The translations under genes and the position numbers were made by a program. This document shows positions 9,513 through 18,786 of a DNA stretch of 64,000 bases, piece after piece (within the stretch, counting starts at the first letter, position 1; every line of letters begins with the position of its first letter). Source of the DNA: Fundicoccus ignavus (GTDB lineage: Bacteria; Bacillota; Bacilli; Lactobacillales; Aerococcaceae); the NCBI RefSeq assembly GCF_009659375.1, contig NZ_WJQT01000011.1, positions 1-64,000 on the forward strand, given 5' to 3'. The notes beneath the pieces were generated by a model that was given only the letters and a program-made list of their open reading frames with translations, was not told where the DNA came from and searched no databases.

Positions 9513-9665
9513 CTACATCACCTCAACTGTAAAATGACTTCTATAAATTACATACAGACCCATTTTAGCATACTTTATTTTATAATTATGTACTTCAGAC
9601 AAAATATGATAAGCTAAAGTGAATTCAATTTCATATTTTAAATAAGAAAAGGTAGGTAAAGTCCC

Positions 9666-10256
9666 ATGGCTTTCGAATTAGAACAAGAATTAAAGGTTTT
9701 ACTAACCGAAGATCAATTCAAACAACTACTCCTACATTGGCAGCTTGATAATCAGCAACCTAATATAAAACAGCACAACACCTATTATGACACGACAGAC
9801 TCAGCCTTAAAAGAAATTGATGCTGCTTTACGTCTACGCAACTTTGAAACGAGTAGTGTTTGGACGATTAAACATCGTCAAAATGAATTTCAATCCCATG
9901 AATACCATCAGACTAATCCGACTACTTTAATCCCTAAACACAACATTGAAGTTGGGGCTATTTATGATGAACAACTGTTACGTTTTCTCTCGCAAAACGC
10001 AATCAAAATAGAAGACCTTAAGCAAACTTATGATATCAAAACTAGCCGTTGGTTAATCCCAGTCAGTTTTGGTGAATTTGCTTTAGATCACAGTGTCTAT
10101 TCGAATGCTGAAGACTACGAATTAGAGTTAGAAACGACTCAGTTAATTGAAGCTACTACTGAATTTAAACATTTTATCGAACAATTTGGCATTCAAATGA
10201 AACAAGCAGAAACCAAATTAAGCCGCGCTTCAAAATATTATAAGCTTAGTTACTAA
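9666..10256 (+). CDS. CYTH domain protein (YjbK-like)
   Basis: This is a 196-residue protein of the CYTH/triphosphate tunnel family. It opens with the signature EQELK (ExExK) at residues 7-11 and continues with alternating charged strands (ALRLRNF, WTIKHR, KLSRASKYYK) that line the tunnel. Such proteins hydrolyse tripolyphosphate or bind nucleotide triphosphates; the substrate here is unknown. It is the counterpart of yjbK, which accompanies relQ and spxH in Bacillus. Confidence 0.9.
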   Translation: MAFELEQELKVLLTEDQFKQLLLHWQLDNQQPNIKQHNTYYDTTDSALKEIDAALRLRNFETSSVWTIKHRQNEFQSHEYHQTNPTTLIPKHNIEVGAIYDEQLLRFLSQNAIKIEDLKQTYDIKTSRWLIPVSFGEFALDHSVYSNAEDYELELETTQLIEATTEFKHFIEQFGIQMKQAETKLSRASKYYKLSY

Positions 10257-10353
10257 TAGCGTATTTTTGAATAAGTCATTTCGATAGAATAAGTATAGAT
10301 TATTTGCTATTATGTTAGTGAGGTATACGACATGTACGAAGGAGGGATACAAG

Positions 10354-11022
10354 ATGTTACCTAGTTATCAAGTTGAATATCAGGTAAATGGCATCCCAAG
10401 ATTATTTGAATTTTATTTATTCGTTAATCCGTTAGGTCGAAAAAGTTACTATGCAGAACAAGAGTTAAATCTTGCAGTTGAAAGAATTGCTGCTAAAGTT
10501 GACGTTCATATTCTGACATTTCATAATCAAAAAATAGTCACAGAATTTATGGAGCACATGGGAGCTCCATCCAACGACTTACAAACCCGTAATCAAATTT
10601 ATCGAACTGTTTATCAAGCGTCGTTAGCATATAAGGCAGCTTCGATGCAAGGCAAGCGTAAAGGACGTATTTTTCTAATGAAAATGCAACAACAAATCCA
10701 AAGTGATTTTGACTTATTCACTAAAGAGTTCATTCTAGATTTAGTTGCGGATGTTGGCTTAGATGTTGATATTTTTAAAGAAGATTACAAATCAGATTTC
10801 GTCAGAAAACTCTACTTAAACGACCAAAAAATTGCAGTCGATATGCAAGTTGAACATACACCCTCTCTTGTTATTTTTGAAAATAACATCGATGGTTTTG
10901 TGCTTGACGGCCCAATTACACAACAAAATATTCTGAGTCAATTAGATGATGTTATGGAAGAGTATTGCTTGGAGCATAACACGGACCATAAACCGCATTT
11001 GGCTATTTTGCGCAAACATTGA
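10354..11022 (+). CDS. spxH: ClpXP adaptor protein SpxH (YjbH family)
   Basis: This 222-residue DsbA-like protein speeds ClpXP degradation of Spx in Bacillus and Staphylococcus. FEFYLFVNPLG opens the thioredoxin-like fold, a helical insertion follows, and VEHTPSLVIF carries the cis-Pro loop. Where some members have a cysteine pair, this one has PLGRKSY; the only Cys is near the C-terminus (EEYCLEH). It is therefore not a redox enzyme. The start at 10354 is set by GAAGGAGGG; an upstream in-frame ATG at 10312 has no site. It follows the CYTH gene, as in Bacillus. Its presumed target gene spx is at 47404-47802. Confidence 0.85.
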   Translation: MLPSYQVEYQVNGIPRLFEFYLFVNPLGRKSYYAEQELNLAVERIAAKVDVHILTFHNQKIVTEFMEHMGAPSNDLQTRNQIYRTVYQASLAYKAASMQGKRKGRIFLMKMQQQIQSDFDLFTKEFILDLVADVGLDVDIFKEDYKSDFVRKLYLNDQKIAVDMQVEHTPSLVIFENNIDGFVLDGPITQQNILSQLDDVMEEYCLEHNTDHKPHLAILRKH

Positions 11023-11074
11023 AGATAATATTCAATTAATTCGGGACATTAATACCGGCTTTTACATATCAAAT

Positions 11075-11110
11075 AAACCCCTTGCAGTCATACTAAGCTG
11101 CAAGGGGTTT
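11075..11110. terminator. Terminator shared by spxH and metQ
   Basis: A 13-bp stem (AAACCCCTTGCAG / CTGCAAGGGGTTT) with flanking A and T runs lies between the convergent genes. Confidence 0.9.
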
Positions 11111-11122
11111 TTAGGTATTATT

Positions 11123-12001
11123 CTATTCTTCTACTACGCCATCTTCACCGATAACTGGGGCATTTTCCCACGCTGGTTTATCTCCATTGTTCGTTGTATC
11201 GTATAATGCTTGCGCTACTTCTACAGTTTGGTAGTAAGCTGCAATTTGTAAATATAAAGGATTATCCACATTGTCGCCTTTAGCCACAATAACATTACGG
11301 TAAGCTTCACTTAATTCTTCAGGATGGTCAGCATCAACAAAAATTGTATCCTCAGTCAATGATAAGCCTGCATCTGTCGCAAAGTTTAAGTTAATAAACG
11401 CTGCTGCAACATCTGGTAAGATGATTGGTAATTGCGCAGCATCTAATTCTTGAAATTCAAGATTTTTGGGGTTATCTGTAATATCATCTAGTGTTGGTAA
11501 ATAGCCTGCTTCATCGTCTACTTCAATTAGTCCAGCAATTTCCAATCCAAGAATTGCACGTCCACCATTTGTTGGGTCATTTGGAATTGCAATTGTAGCT
11601 CCATCTTCTAACTCATCAAAAGACGTTAATTTTTCAGAGTATGCCCCCATAGGTGAAACAAAGGTAAAACCTACTGGAGATAAATCTTCTTCATTTGCCT
11701 CATTCCAATTTTCTAAGAAAGCAACATGTTGGAAGGCGTTTAAATCGATTGACCCATCAGCTAAAGCAATATTCGGTTGAACATAATCATTAAATAAAAT
11801 CAATTCAACTTCAATACCATCAGCTGCAGCTTTATCTACAACCACTTGCCAGACATCTTCTGCTGGACCTGAAACAATCCCAACGGTTACTTTTTCTCCA
11901 TCGAATTCTCCTTGAGCTGCAACTGTGCTTGAACTTGCGGCACCTACTAATAAGCTAGCTGCTAAACCTACGACACTTAAACCTTTTAACCATTTTTTCA
12001 T
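11123..12001 (-). CDS. metQ: Methionine-binding protein (MetQ/NlpA family)
   Basis: This 292-residue substrate-binding protein belongs to the MetQ family of methionine ABC importers. After a signal sequence (1-29) come VTVGIVSGPAEDVWQ, NIALADGSIDLNAFQH, AIPNDPTNGGRAILGL and AAFINLNFATDAGL, all typical ligand-site segments. The usual lipobox Cys is missing: the signal region reads SLLVGAASSSTVAAQ and looks like a signal peptidase I site. The mature protein may therefore be released or held some other way. No metN or metI is adjacent. A T-box with a Met specifier precedes it, supporting methionine as ligand. The ATG at 12001 follows AAAAGGAGA. Confidence 0.88.
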   Translation of the reverse strand: MKKWLKGLSVVGLAASLLVGAASSSTVAAQGEFDGEKVTVGIVSGPAEDVWQVVVDKAAADGIEVELILFNDYVQPNIALADGSIDLNAFQHVAFLENWNEANEEDLSPVGFTFVSPMGAYSEKLTSFDELEDGATIAIPNDPTNGGRAILGLEIAGLIEVDDEAGYLPTLDDITDNPKNLEFQELDAAQLPIILPDVAAAFINLNFATDAGLSLTEDTIFVDADHPEELSEAYRNVIVAKGDNVDNPLYLQIAAYYQTVEVAQALYDTTNNGDKPAWENAPVIGEDGVVEE

Positions 12002-12042
12002 AATACTTTCTCCTTTTCTAAATAAATCTATACAACTAAACG

Positions 12043-12329
12043 ACAAAAAAATCCCGTCCTACAAAAAGGACGAGAGTCAAATTCTCGTGGTACCACCTTA
12101 CTTTATTATGCCATCACTAACATAACCTCATCCAGTACGCATTGAATAAACACTGTTATACTGGGGCATTTTAACGGTTGCATCCGTTCATCCTTATTGA
12201 CTTGCATTCAGAATGACTGCTCAGTGGCCATTTTCTATTTACGCCAAATACTCACTTCCACCAAGCATGAGTTCTCTATAAAATGTTATAAATATACTTT
12301 TCACGTCTTCGCATTTAATATTTATACCT
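12043..12329 (-). promoter_or_regulatory. T-box leader (methionine) of metQ
   Basis: Reading on the minus strand, the leader has an AGAGA element, a GGTGGAAGTGAG stretch, and a probable specifier ATG (12229-12231, followed by G) in GAAAATGGCC. The T-box motif GGTGGTACCACG (12086-12097) follows, then a terminator stem CGTCCT/AGGACG (12055-12072) before a T run. Uncharged tRNA-Met would stabilise the antiterminator and allow metQ transcription. Confidence 0.9.
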
Positions 12330-12358
12330 AGTATAATAGATTCATTTTAATAATGCAA
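12330..12358 (-). promoter_or_regulatory. Promoter of the metQ T-box leader
   Basis: The -35 is TTGCAT (12353-12358) and the -10 is TATACT (12330-12335), with a 17-bp spacer, just upstream of the T-box. Confidence 0.75.
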
Positions 12359-12440
12359 GCTTTTTTTAATTTGTTTTTCATTTTAAACCCAATTATGATA
12401 CACTATTTTTATTAATTTATTTCAGAAAGGACCTTATCCA

Positions 12441-13607
12441 ATGAATTATCACTCTATTAATCAACATGTTAAAGCTGCACCTGAAAATGAAATCCGTACA
12501 TTTAACGACCGAATTAGTCACATCGAAGGTCTAATTGCCTTTAATATCGGCGAACCAGACTTCCCTACACCAGAAAATATTAAAGAAGCTGCCATTGCAT
12601 CTATTCAAGCTAACCAAAGTTTCTATTCTCATTCTAGAGGTGTTCTTGAGTTAAGAGAAGAAATCAGTCACTATTTAAAGCGAAAGTATCTATTAGATTA
12701 TTCAGCAGAAGATGAAATCATTGTTACTGCTGGTGCTACTGAAGCCTTATATCTGGCACTGATTGGCCTAATCAATCCAAGCGATCAAATTTTAGTCGTT
12801 GACCCTAGTTATGTGATTTATCAAACTCAAATAGTTCTTGCCGGCGGCGAGACTGTTCCAATTGACGTTTCAAAATCTGATTTTAAACTAACGCCAGATC
12901 AGCTAGAAAAGGCAATCTTGGAGAATAGTAACGTTAAAGCACTCGTTTTTAATTTCCCCACCAACCCTACAGGTGTTACCTATTCAGCTGAAGAAATCAA
13001 AGAGTTAGCAGCAATTATTAAAAAGCATCAAATATTTGTGATTGCGGATGAAGTTTATTCAGAATTTTCATACGAATCTAGCCACACTTCAATTGCAAGC
13101 TTTATTCCAGATCAAACACTACTCGTTAATGGTGCATCTAAATCACACGCAATGACAGGTTGGCGGTCTGCCTTTTTAGCTGGACCAGCAGAATTATTAA
13201 ATGCTTTTTATCCCTTACATCAAGCAGTTGTTACTTCACCAACTACTCAAGTTCAATATGCCAGTATTGAAGCCTATAGTCCACGTAGTGACGCCGCTAT
13301 TCAAATGATGAAACAATCTTATCAGGAGCGAAGAGATTTATTATTTGCTGGGATGGAAGCGTTAGGTTTTGAGTCTGTTTTAGCAGCTGGGGCCTTTTAC
13401 TTATTTACTAAAGTTCCCTCATGGTTTAACGGCAGTGATGTCGATTTCTGTGTGGCTTTAGCTGAAAAAGTCCAAGTAGCGACGACTCCAGGTTCAGTTT
13501 TCGGTCAAGCAGGACAAGGTTATTTCAGAACGAGCTATGTATCGAGTACAGAAAATTTGAAAATTTATTTAGAACGCTTAGCTCAATTTAAAGATTTATA
13601 CCAATAA
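12441..13607 (+). CDS. Class I/II PLP aminotransferase (AraT/PatA-like)
   Basis: This 388-residue fold-type I aminotransferase has FNIGEPDFPTP at the N-terminus, TAGATEALYLAL for the phosphate of PLP, NFPTNPTGV, and GASKSHAMTGWR with the Schiff-base Lys234. The set fits the subgroup of aromatic aminotransferases and N-acetyl-diaminopimelate aminotransferase (AraT/PatA). The substrate cannot be decided from sequence alone, and no dap genes are adjacent. It is divergent from the metQ T-box, which hints at amino-acid metabolism. An AGAAAGGA site precedes the ATG. Confidence 0.88.
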   Translation: MNYHSINQHVKAAPENEIRTFNDRISHIEGLIAFNIGEPDFPTPENIKEAAIASIQANQSFYSHSRGVLELREEISHYLKRKYLLDYSAEDEIIVTAGATEALYLALIGLINPSDQILVVDPSYVIYQTQIVLAGGETVPIDVSKSDFKLTPDQLEKAILENSNVKALVFNFPTNPTGVTYSAEEIKELAAIIKKHQIFVIADEVYSEFSYESSHTSIASFIPDQTLLVNGASKSHAMTGWRSAFLAGPAELLNAFYPLHQAVVTSPTTQVQYASIEAYSPRSDAAIQMMKQSYQERRDLLFAGMEALGFESVLAAGAFYLFTKVPSWFNGSDVDFCVALAEKVQVATTPGSVFGQAGQGYFRTSYVSSTENLKIYLERLAQFKDLYQ

Positions 13608-13927
13608 ATTTTAAATTATGATACCGCCTAGCTGGTTTCCTCAAGCTATACTAACAAAAATGCTGCATGGAAATTGAACTAGTTATAAATCTATTATCAC
13701 TCATGACAAATCATTAATTTGATATCACCTTACAGGTGATACTTCCCTTTTAATGTTTAAACTCGGCTTCTGAGTTTGATGTTTGAAGCCCTCAACGTTC
13801 AAACTCAAACCGCGAGTTTGAACATTGAATTAGATTTTGGCTGATTTAACTACTCTATCTGACGAAAAACGAGACTCAAATATCATTAAGCCAGCGAAAA
13901 CTTATAATTCCATATACTATCAGAAAA
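13608..13927 (+). other. Gene-free region with three short palindromes
   Basis: No coding frame is convincing here. It holds an 8-bp stem TATCACCT/AGGTGATA (13723-13741) followed by a pyrimidine run, possibly the aminotransferase terminator. A GTTTGAA/TTCAAAC pair (about 13781-13803) and a perfect 10-bp stem GTTCAAACTC/GAGTTTGAAC (13797-13823) follow. The last two overlap and share the same core sequence, so they could form alternative structures. Confidence 0.5.
13723..13751 (+). terminator. Possible aminotransferase terminator
   Basis: An 8-bp stem with a 3-base loop is followed by CTTCCCTTTT. The tract is not a pure T run and the hairpin lies 115 bp past the stop codon, so this is tentative. 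Confidence 0.4.
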
Positions 13928-14240
13928 CCTCGGATGAGTACGAGAACATTTAATTTCGTTTAGCAGTCTTAACTTGATAATGCATCATCACTTTTGTTGG
14001 AATACTTAATGTAGATCAGCGACTTGCTTTCCAAAGCGGTATAAAGGGCAATCCATCGCTACTAATAGAATAGCTTGCTCTGACTTTGAGCATAGCGAAT
14101 TAGACAGAACCTAGCCGATTGAGCTGGAAAAGCACTAACTTCAGTGAGGCTTTGAAGGCGACCACCGCCTTGGAAAACAATAAGCTAAGCGAATTACAAC
14201 GCTTGGTAAATCAACATAAAACTTATAAAACCTTATATGA
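13928..14240 (+). repeat. Palindromic intergenic repeat, copy 2 (well preserved)
   Basis: This is one of the best copies. Outer inverted ends are AGTCTTAACTTGAT (13965-13978) and ATCAACATAAAACT (14210-14223). Inner arms are 14014-14040 and 14164-14190. The centre carries a hairpin around GCTC-TGACTTT-GAGC. It lies between the convergent aminotransferase and ABC exporter genes and ends at the exporter terminator. A short frame across the right half is not conserved as protein in other copies. Confidence 0.85.
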
Positions 14241-14241
14241 C

Positions 14242-14287
14242 AAAAAAAGCGTGTCTTGCCAAACGTTTGGCAAGACACGCTTTTTTT
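14242..14287. terminator. Bidirectional terminator of the ABC exporter genes
   Basis: A perfect 16-bp stem GCGTGTCTTGCCAAAC and its complement (14249-14280) have seven A before and seven T after. Confidence 0.95.
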
Positions 14288-14298
14288 CTTGTTTATTA

Positions 14299-16065
14299 TT
14301 AATTATTGTTAAATTGACTTTGGTATAAGTCGTAGTAGAAACCTTTTTGTTCTAAAAGTGTTTCATGGTTACCTTGTTCAATAATTTGTCCATTATCCAT
14401 CACTAAGATTTTATCAGCTTCCTGAATAGTAGATAAACGATGGGCAATCACAAAACTTGTACGACCTTCCATTAAGCGGCTCATTGCTTTCTGAATGAGT
14501 TGCTCTAGACGAGTATCAACCGAACTAGTCGCTTCGTCAAGAATTAGAATTTTTGGATCTGATAATAAGGCGCGTGCTATTGTCAGTAACTGCTTTTGCC
14601 CCAATGATATATTAGATGATTCTTGGTTCATCTTCATATCATAGCCACCTGGCAAAGTGCGAATAAAATGATCCACATTAGCAGCTTTAGCAGCTTCAAC
14701 AATTTCATCATCTGTTGCGTCCAACTTACCAAAGCGTAGGTTTTCTTTAATACTACCTTCGAATAACCAAGCATCTTGTAAAACCATTCCAAATTGAGAT
14801 CTCAGTTCTTTTCTTGATAAATCTCGAATATCAATTCCATCAACCTTAATTGCGCCTTTTGTAACATCATAGAAACGCATTAATAAGTTAATCATCGTTG
14901 TTTTACCAGCACCAGTTGGCCCTACAATCGCAACCATTTCACCAGGTTTTACTTCGACATTGAAATCGCGGATTAATGGCTTATTCTCAACATATTGGAA
15001 AGAGACATTCTCAAAGGTTACATGACCTGCTACTTCCTTATCAAAGCTAGCAGATACTTGATTAGGCTCTTCTTCTTGATCTAACACTTCATAGATACGA
15101 TTAATTGCCGCACTAGCACTTTGGAGTGGTCCAGACAATTGAGAAATTAACTGAATCGGTTGACTAACTTGGTTAACATATTGCGTGAATGCTTGTAAAT
15201 TACCTAGCGTCAAACGCCCAGCAATTGTTAACGCTCCACCTACGAGCACTACAAGCAAGTAAGTAATGTGTGACACAACACTTACTAAAGGCATCATCAT
15301 CCCTGATAAGAAACTAGCCTTAAATCCAACTGTTTGTAAGTCTTCCGTGATTTTTTGGAAGTCTTTACTTGATTGTTGTTCACGACTATACAATTTGATG
15401 ACGTTAAACCCAGTAAAACTTTCTTGAACAAAACCATTTAAACGTCCCAAAGCATCAGCTTGAGCTTTAAAATGTGGTTGTGATAATTTTACGACATAAC
15501 GGGCTACCAAATAGGAAACCGGCATACTTATGAGGATTATTATAGCTAATTTCCAATTTAACCACAGCATCATAGCTGAAACAAACACAATCGAAAGAAT
15601 CGCATTAACAATTTGCAGCAAACTTTGTTGTAGAGCGTTCGAAACAGACTCCACATCGCTTGTAATGCGTCCTAAAATATTCCCAAATTGATTACGGTCA
15701 TAATAAGAAACAGGGATCAAATTTATTTTATGAATAATATCATTTCTCAAATCTCGAACCATATTTTGGACGGCGATTGTAATAAAGTAGTTTGAGCCGA
15801 ATGTCGTAAATTGATTGACTAAACCACGCAATGTATACAACACTAGAACCCAGAAAATATAGTCATAATTTATCCCAGCACCTTCGACTCCTCTAGCCAT
15901 CTCTATTAAGTTACTACTTAATTCAGTAATTGCTAAACCTAACATAAAGGGTTCAATAACAGTCATTGCAACCGAAAGAAACACCATGAAAAATGATAAG
16001 AATAGCGATCCTTTATAGTGACGTAAATAACGCCAAATTTTTGTAATTACATTATTTGTTTTCAT
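14299..16065 (-). CDS. Heterodimeric ABC exporter subunit (LmrD-like)
   Basis: This 588-residue half-transporter has six membrane segments (about 15-310) followed by an ATPase domain. Walker A is GPTGAGKTT; Walker B with a normal catalytic Glu reads ILILDEATSSVD; the switch His is in VIAHRLSTI. Its signature motif is degenerate (NISLGQKQ instead of LSGGQ). It pairs with the partner gene immediately upstream to give one intact and one degenerate ATP site, as in LmrCD-type multidrug exporters. The ATG at 16065 fits the AGGAGG spacing; a GTG at 16074 is too close to it. Substrate is unknown. Confidence 0.92.
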   Translation of the reverse strand: MKTNNVITKIWRYLRHYKGSLFLSFFMVFLSVAMTVIEPFMLGLAITELSSNLIEMARGVEGAGINYDYIFWVLVLYTLRGLVNQFTTFGSNYFITIAVQNMVRDLRNDIIHKINLIPVSYYDRNQFGNILGRITSDVESVSNALQQSLLQIVNAILSIVFVSAMMLWLNWKLAIIILISMPVSYLVARYVVKLSQPHFKAQADALGRLNGFVQESFTGFNVIKLYSREQQSSKDFQKITEDLQTVGFKASFLSGMMMPLVSVVSHITYLLVVLVGGALTIAGRLTLGNLQAFTQYVNQVSQPIQLISQLSGPLQSASAAINRIYEVLDQEEEPNQVSASFDKEVAGHVTFENVSFQYVENKPLIRDFNVEVKPGEMVAIVGPTGAGKTTMINLLMRFYDVTKGAIKVDGIDIRDLSRKELRSQFGMVLQDAWLFEGSIKENLRFGKLDATDDEIVEAAKAANVDHFIRTLPGGYDMKMNQESSNISLGQKQLLTIARALLSDPKILILDEATSSVDTRLEQLIQKAMSRLMEGRTSFVIAHRLSTIQEADKILVMDNGQIIEQGNHETLLEQKGFYYDLYQSQFNNN

Positions 16066-16077
16066 TTTCGTCACCTC

Positions 16078-17811
16078 CTATTCTCCTAACGAAGCATTTT
16101 TAATTTGTGATTCTGCAATTGCACGATAAATCTCATTGTTTGCCAGTAGTTCATCATGCGTACCATGCCCTACCATTTCACCTTTATCTAATACAATGAT
16201 TTGATCAGCATTCATAATCGATGTGACACGTTGCGCAACAATCACAGTTGTGGCTTCGGTCGTAATTTCTTTCAAACGTCGACGTAATTCTGCATCAGTC
16301 TTATAATCAAGCGCTGAGAAACTATCATCAAACACATAAATGTCCGGTTTCTTAACTAAAGCACGAGCAATTGATAACCTTTGTTTTTGACCACCCGATA
16401 AGTTACTACCACCCTCTGCTAAAAATGAATGATAACGCTCTTGTGTTTTCTCAACAAAGTCTTTTGCTTGAGCGACATCTGTTGCACGCTCCAGTTCTTT
16501 GTCAGTCGCATGATATTTACCATAACGTAAATTGTCTCCAATTGTTCCAGTAAACAACAAAGCTTTTTGTGGAATAAACCCAACCTTTTGACGTAAGGCA
16601 TTCAAATTATACTTACGAACATCCACACCATCTACCAGAATTCTTCCGATTGTCACATCGAAGAAACGCGGAATTAATTGAACTAAAGTTGATTTACCGC
16701 TTCCTGTACTACCGATAAATGCAATAATTTCACCAGGTTTAGTTTTAAAACTAATATTATGCAAAACAGGATTCTCTGTTTCACCTGGATAAGCAAATGT
16801 CACATTATCAAACTCTAAATAACCTCGTGTTTCAGTTTCTGTAATGCCATCTAGATTAGGTTCGATTGAAATAGGCATATCCATTATTTCCTCTAAACGT
16901 TTAGCTGAAACTGACATTCTTGGATACATCATAAACATATTCGAGAACATTAAAAATGAATATAAAGCATGAAAAACATACTCAATAAAAGCAACTAAAT
17001 TCCCAACCTGTAATTCGCCAGCTTCAATTGGCTTCAAGGCAAACCAGAAAATTAAAACAATCATCCAAATAATTATATGGAAGAATGCTGGCGACGCCAC
17101 TCCCATTAACTTGAATAAACGACCAGAAATTGAAGCATAATCTTCAACTTCATTCTTAAAGCGATCCTCTTGAAATTTTTCTCTTGTAAAAGCACGAATC
17201 ACTCGCAACCCCATTAAATTCTCACGTGCATACTGGTTAATGTTATCTAAAGATGTTTGTTGCACTTCAGACAATGGTCTTGATTTTTTTGCAATAAAAT
17301 AAATGACAAACGCTAAAATTGGTAGAGCAGCTAACATAAACCAAGCTAATGACGGGGACGTTAGAATAATCATAATAATACTACCAATAAACATCATTGG
17401 TGAAATAACACCTAAACGCAATGACATTTCAGCAAATTGCATTAGTACAAAGGCATCATTAGTAATTCTCGTTACTAATGAAGAAACACCTATTTGTTCA
17501 TACTCATGATGTGAAAACAATTGTACTTTATCATATAAATCATTTCTCATATCCTTTATCATCAGTGTTGTCAATTTACTTGCGACATAACTTAACATAA
17601 TGCGCCCTGCTGCTCCCGCTACAATAACAGCCAACATTAACGCACCTAAACGATAAAGCAGTTGAGTATCTTCAGGTATAATAGCCTTATCAATAATATA
17701 CGCAAAGATAGTAGGTAAACCTAAGTTGATTAAAACAGAAGACATTCCCATCACAAAATCAATCACAATATACTTAGGGTATCTTTTTAAATAAGTCCAA
17801 ATATAATTCAT
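16078..17811 (-). CDS. Heterodimeric ABC exporter subunit (LmrC-like)
   Basis: This is a 577-residue half-transporter, first gene of the pair. Membrane segments lie at about 15-300, then the ATPase domain with Walker A GSTGSGKST and a proper signature LSGGQKQR. The residue after Walker B is Asp (YVFDDSFSALD) instead of the catalytic Glu, and the switch His is replaced by Gln (VIVAQRVTSI). These changes complement the degenerate signature of the partner, so both changes fall in the same, non-hydrolysing site of the dimer. The ATG follows GGAGGTAAGTA. A promoter and a leader hairpin lie upstream. Confidence 0.92.
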   Translation of the reverse strand: MNYIWTYLKRYPKYIVIDFVMGMSSVLINLGLPTIFAYIIDKAIIPEDTQLLYRLGALMLAVIVAGAAGRIMLSYVASKLTTLMIKDMRNDLYDKVQLFSHHEYEQIGVSSLVTRITNDAFVLMQFAEMSLRLGVISPMMFIGSIIMIILTSPSLAWFMLAALPILAFVIYFIAKKSRPLSEVQQTSLDNINQYARENLMGLRVIRAFTREKFQEDRFKNEVEDYASISGRLFKLMGVASPAFFHIIIWMIVLIFWFALKPIEAGELQVGNLVAFIEYVFHALYSFLMFSNMFMMYPRMSVSAKRLEEIMDMPISIEPNLDGITETETRGYLEFDNVTFAYPGETENPVLHNISFKTKPGEIIAFIGSTGSGKSTLVQLIPRFFDVTIGRILVDGVDVRKYNLNALRQKVGFIPQKALLFTGTIGDNLRYGKYHATDKELERATDVAQAKDFVEKTQERYHSFLAEGGSNLSGGQKQRLSIARALVKKPDIYVFDDSFSALDYKTDAELRRRLKEITTEATTVIVAQRVTSIMNADQIIVLDKGEMVGHGTHDELLANNEIYRAIAESQIKNASLGE

Positions 17812-17842
17812 TACTTACCTCCTTATTAATTAAATAGATAAA

Positions 17843-17859
17843 GAGCACTATAAGTGCTC
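17843..17859 (-). promoter_or_regulatory. Leader hairpin before the ABC exporter genes
   Basis: A 7-bp stem GAGCACT/AGTGCTC with a 3-base loop lies between the promoter and the start codon, followed on the minus strand by TTTATC. It could be a weak attenuator or an mRNA stabiliser. Nothing in the sequence decides. Confidence 0.4.
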
Positions 17860-17877
17860 CAGAAAATTCCAAAGATT

Positions 17878-17907
17878 AGTCTAACAGTATCTTTAAGCAT
17901 AAGTCAA
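17878..17907 (-). promoter_or_regulatory. Probable promoter of the ABC exporter genes
   Basis: The -35 is TTGACT (17902-17907) and the -10 is TAGACT (17878-17883), with an 18-bp spacer, reading toward the exporter genes. Confidence 0.5.
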
Positions 17908-17932
17908 GCAAGAACATATTGGTAAAGAGTAA

Positions 17933-18616
17933 CTATCTTTCAGCATCCCATTCTGCGTAGAACTGCTCCAAATACCCCACTAAATATGCATGGCGCCCCT
18001 CTGCTATCTGACGTCCACTTTCAGTATTCATCAAATCTTTTAACTTAAAAAGTTTTTCATAAAAATGCAAGATGGCCGTATCTTTACCATTACGATACTC
18101 CTCCAAAGACATGTTTTCTCGTGGTTTCAAATCCGGATCGTGGATTGGACGTCCTTTATAACCAGAATAATAGATTGTGCGCGCAATACCAATCGCTCCA
18201 ATTGCATCAAGTCGATCAGCATCTTGAACAACAAAACCTTCAATAGTAGATAAAGGTGCTTGTTGCCCTCCTTTAAATGACATATGACAAATAATCGAGA
18301 GTATAGAAGCTTGTTCTTCAGTCGCAACAGATTGTTCAGTCATAAATTGTTTAACGGCTTCTACCGCTTCTACTTCATCCTCAACTAATTTATCATCGAT
18401 AACGTCATGTAACAAAGCTGCCATCACACAAATAAACATATTGGCTGTTTTTTCAAGTCGGGCTAATTTGATTGTATTACTTACCACTCGATGGATATGC
18501 CACCAATCATGACCACTAGTATCATCTTTTAACTGTTCAAACACATAGTTTTTTGTTGCTTCCACAATGTATATTTCATTTTGGTTCAACTCATTTATTT
18601 GATTAATATCTTCCAT
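17933..18616 (-). CDS. HD domain phosphohydrolase (YpgQ/YedJ-like)
   Basis: This 227-residue metal-dependent hydrolase has SGHDWWHIHRV near residue 34 (first His plus HD-family context), ALLHDVIDDK with the HD dyad near residue 70, and QDADRLDAIGAIGIAR with the distal metal-binding Asp. Related proteins hydrolyse nucleotides such as (d)NTPs. The substrate is not known for this one. A GGGGGA site sets the start at 18616, four codons inside the longest frame. It is transcribed toward the exporter genes from its own upstream region. Confidence 0.85.
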   Translation of the reverse strand: MEDINQINELNQNEIYIVEATKNYVFEQLKDDTSGHDWWHIHRVVSNTIKLARLEKTANMFICVMAALLHDVIDDKLVEDEVEAVEAVKQFMTEQSVATEEQASILSIICHMSFKGGQQAPLSTIEGFVVQDADRLDAIGAIGIARTIYYSGYKGRPIHDPDLKPRENMSLEEYRNGKDTAILHFYEKLFKLKDLMNTESGRQIAEGRHAYLVGYLEQFYAEWDAER

Positions 18617-18786
18617 AGTTTCCCCCATTTCGGTTATATCTACACCAGTTTAACAGAGTTGATGAAAAAGTGACATTATCAATATCAGCTTTTTAATTTT
18701 ATTCAAATCATATCTCAACAAGCAAACTTTGGTTATATCCAAAGTAATATAATCTTAGTTTAAATTTTTTTTACTTAATTAATTAT

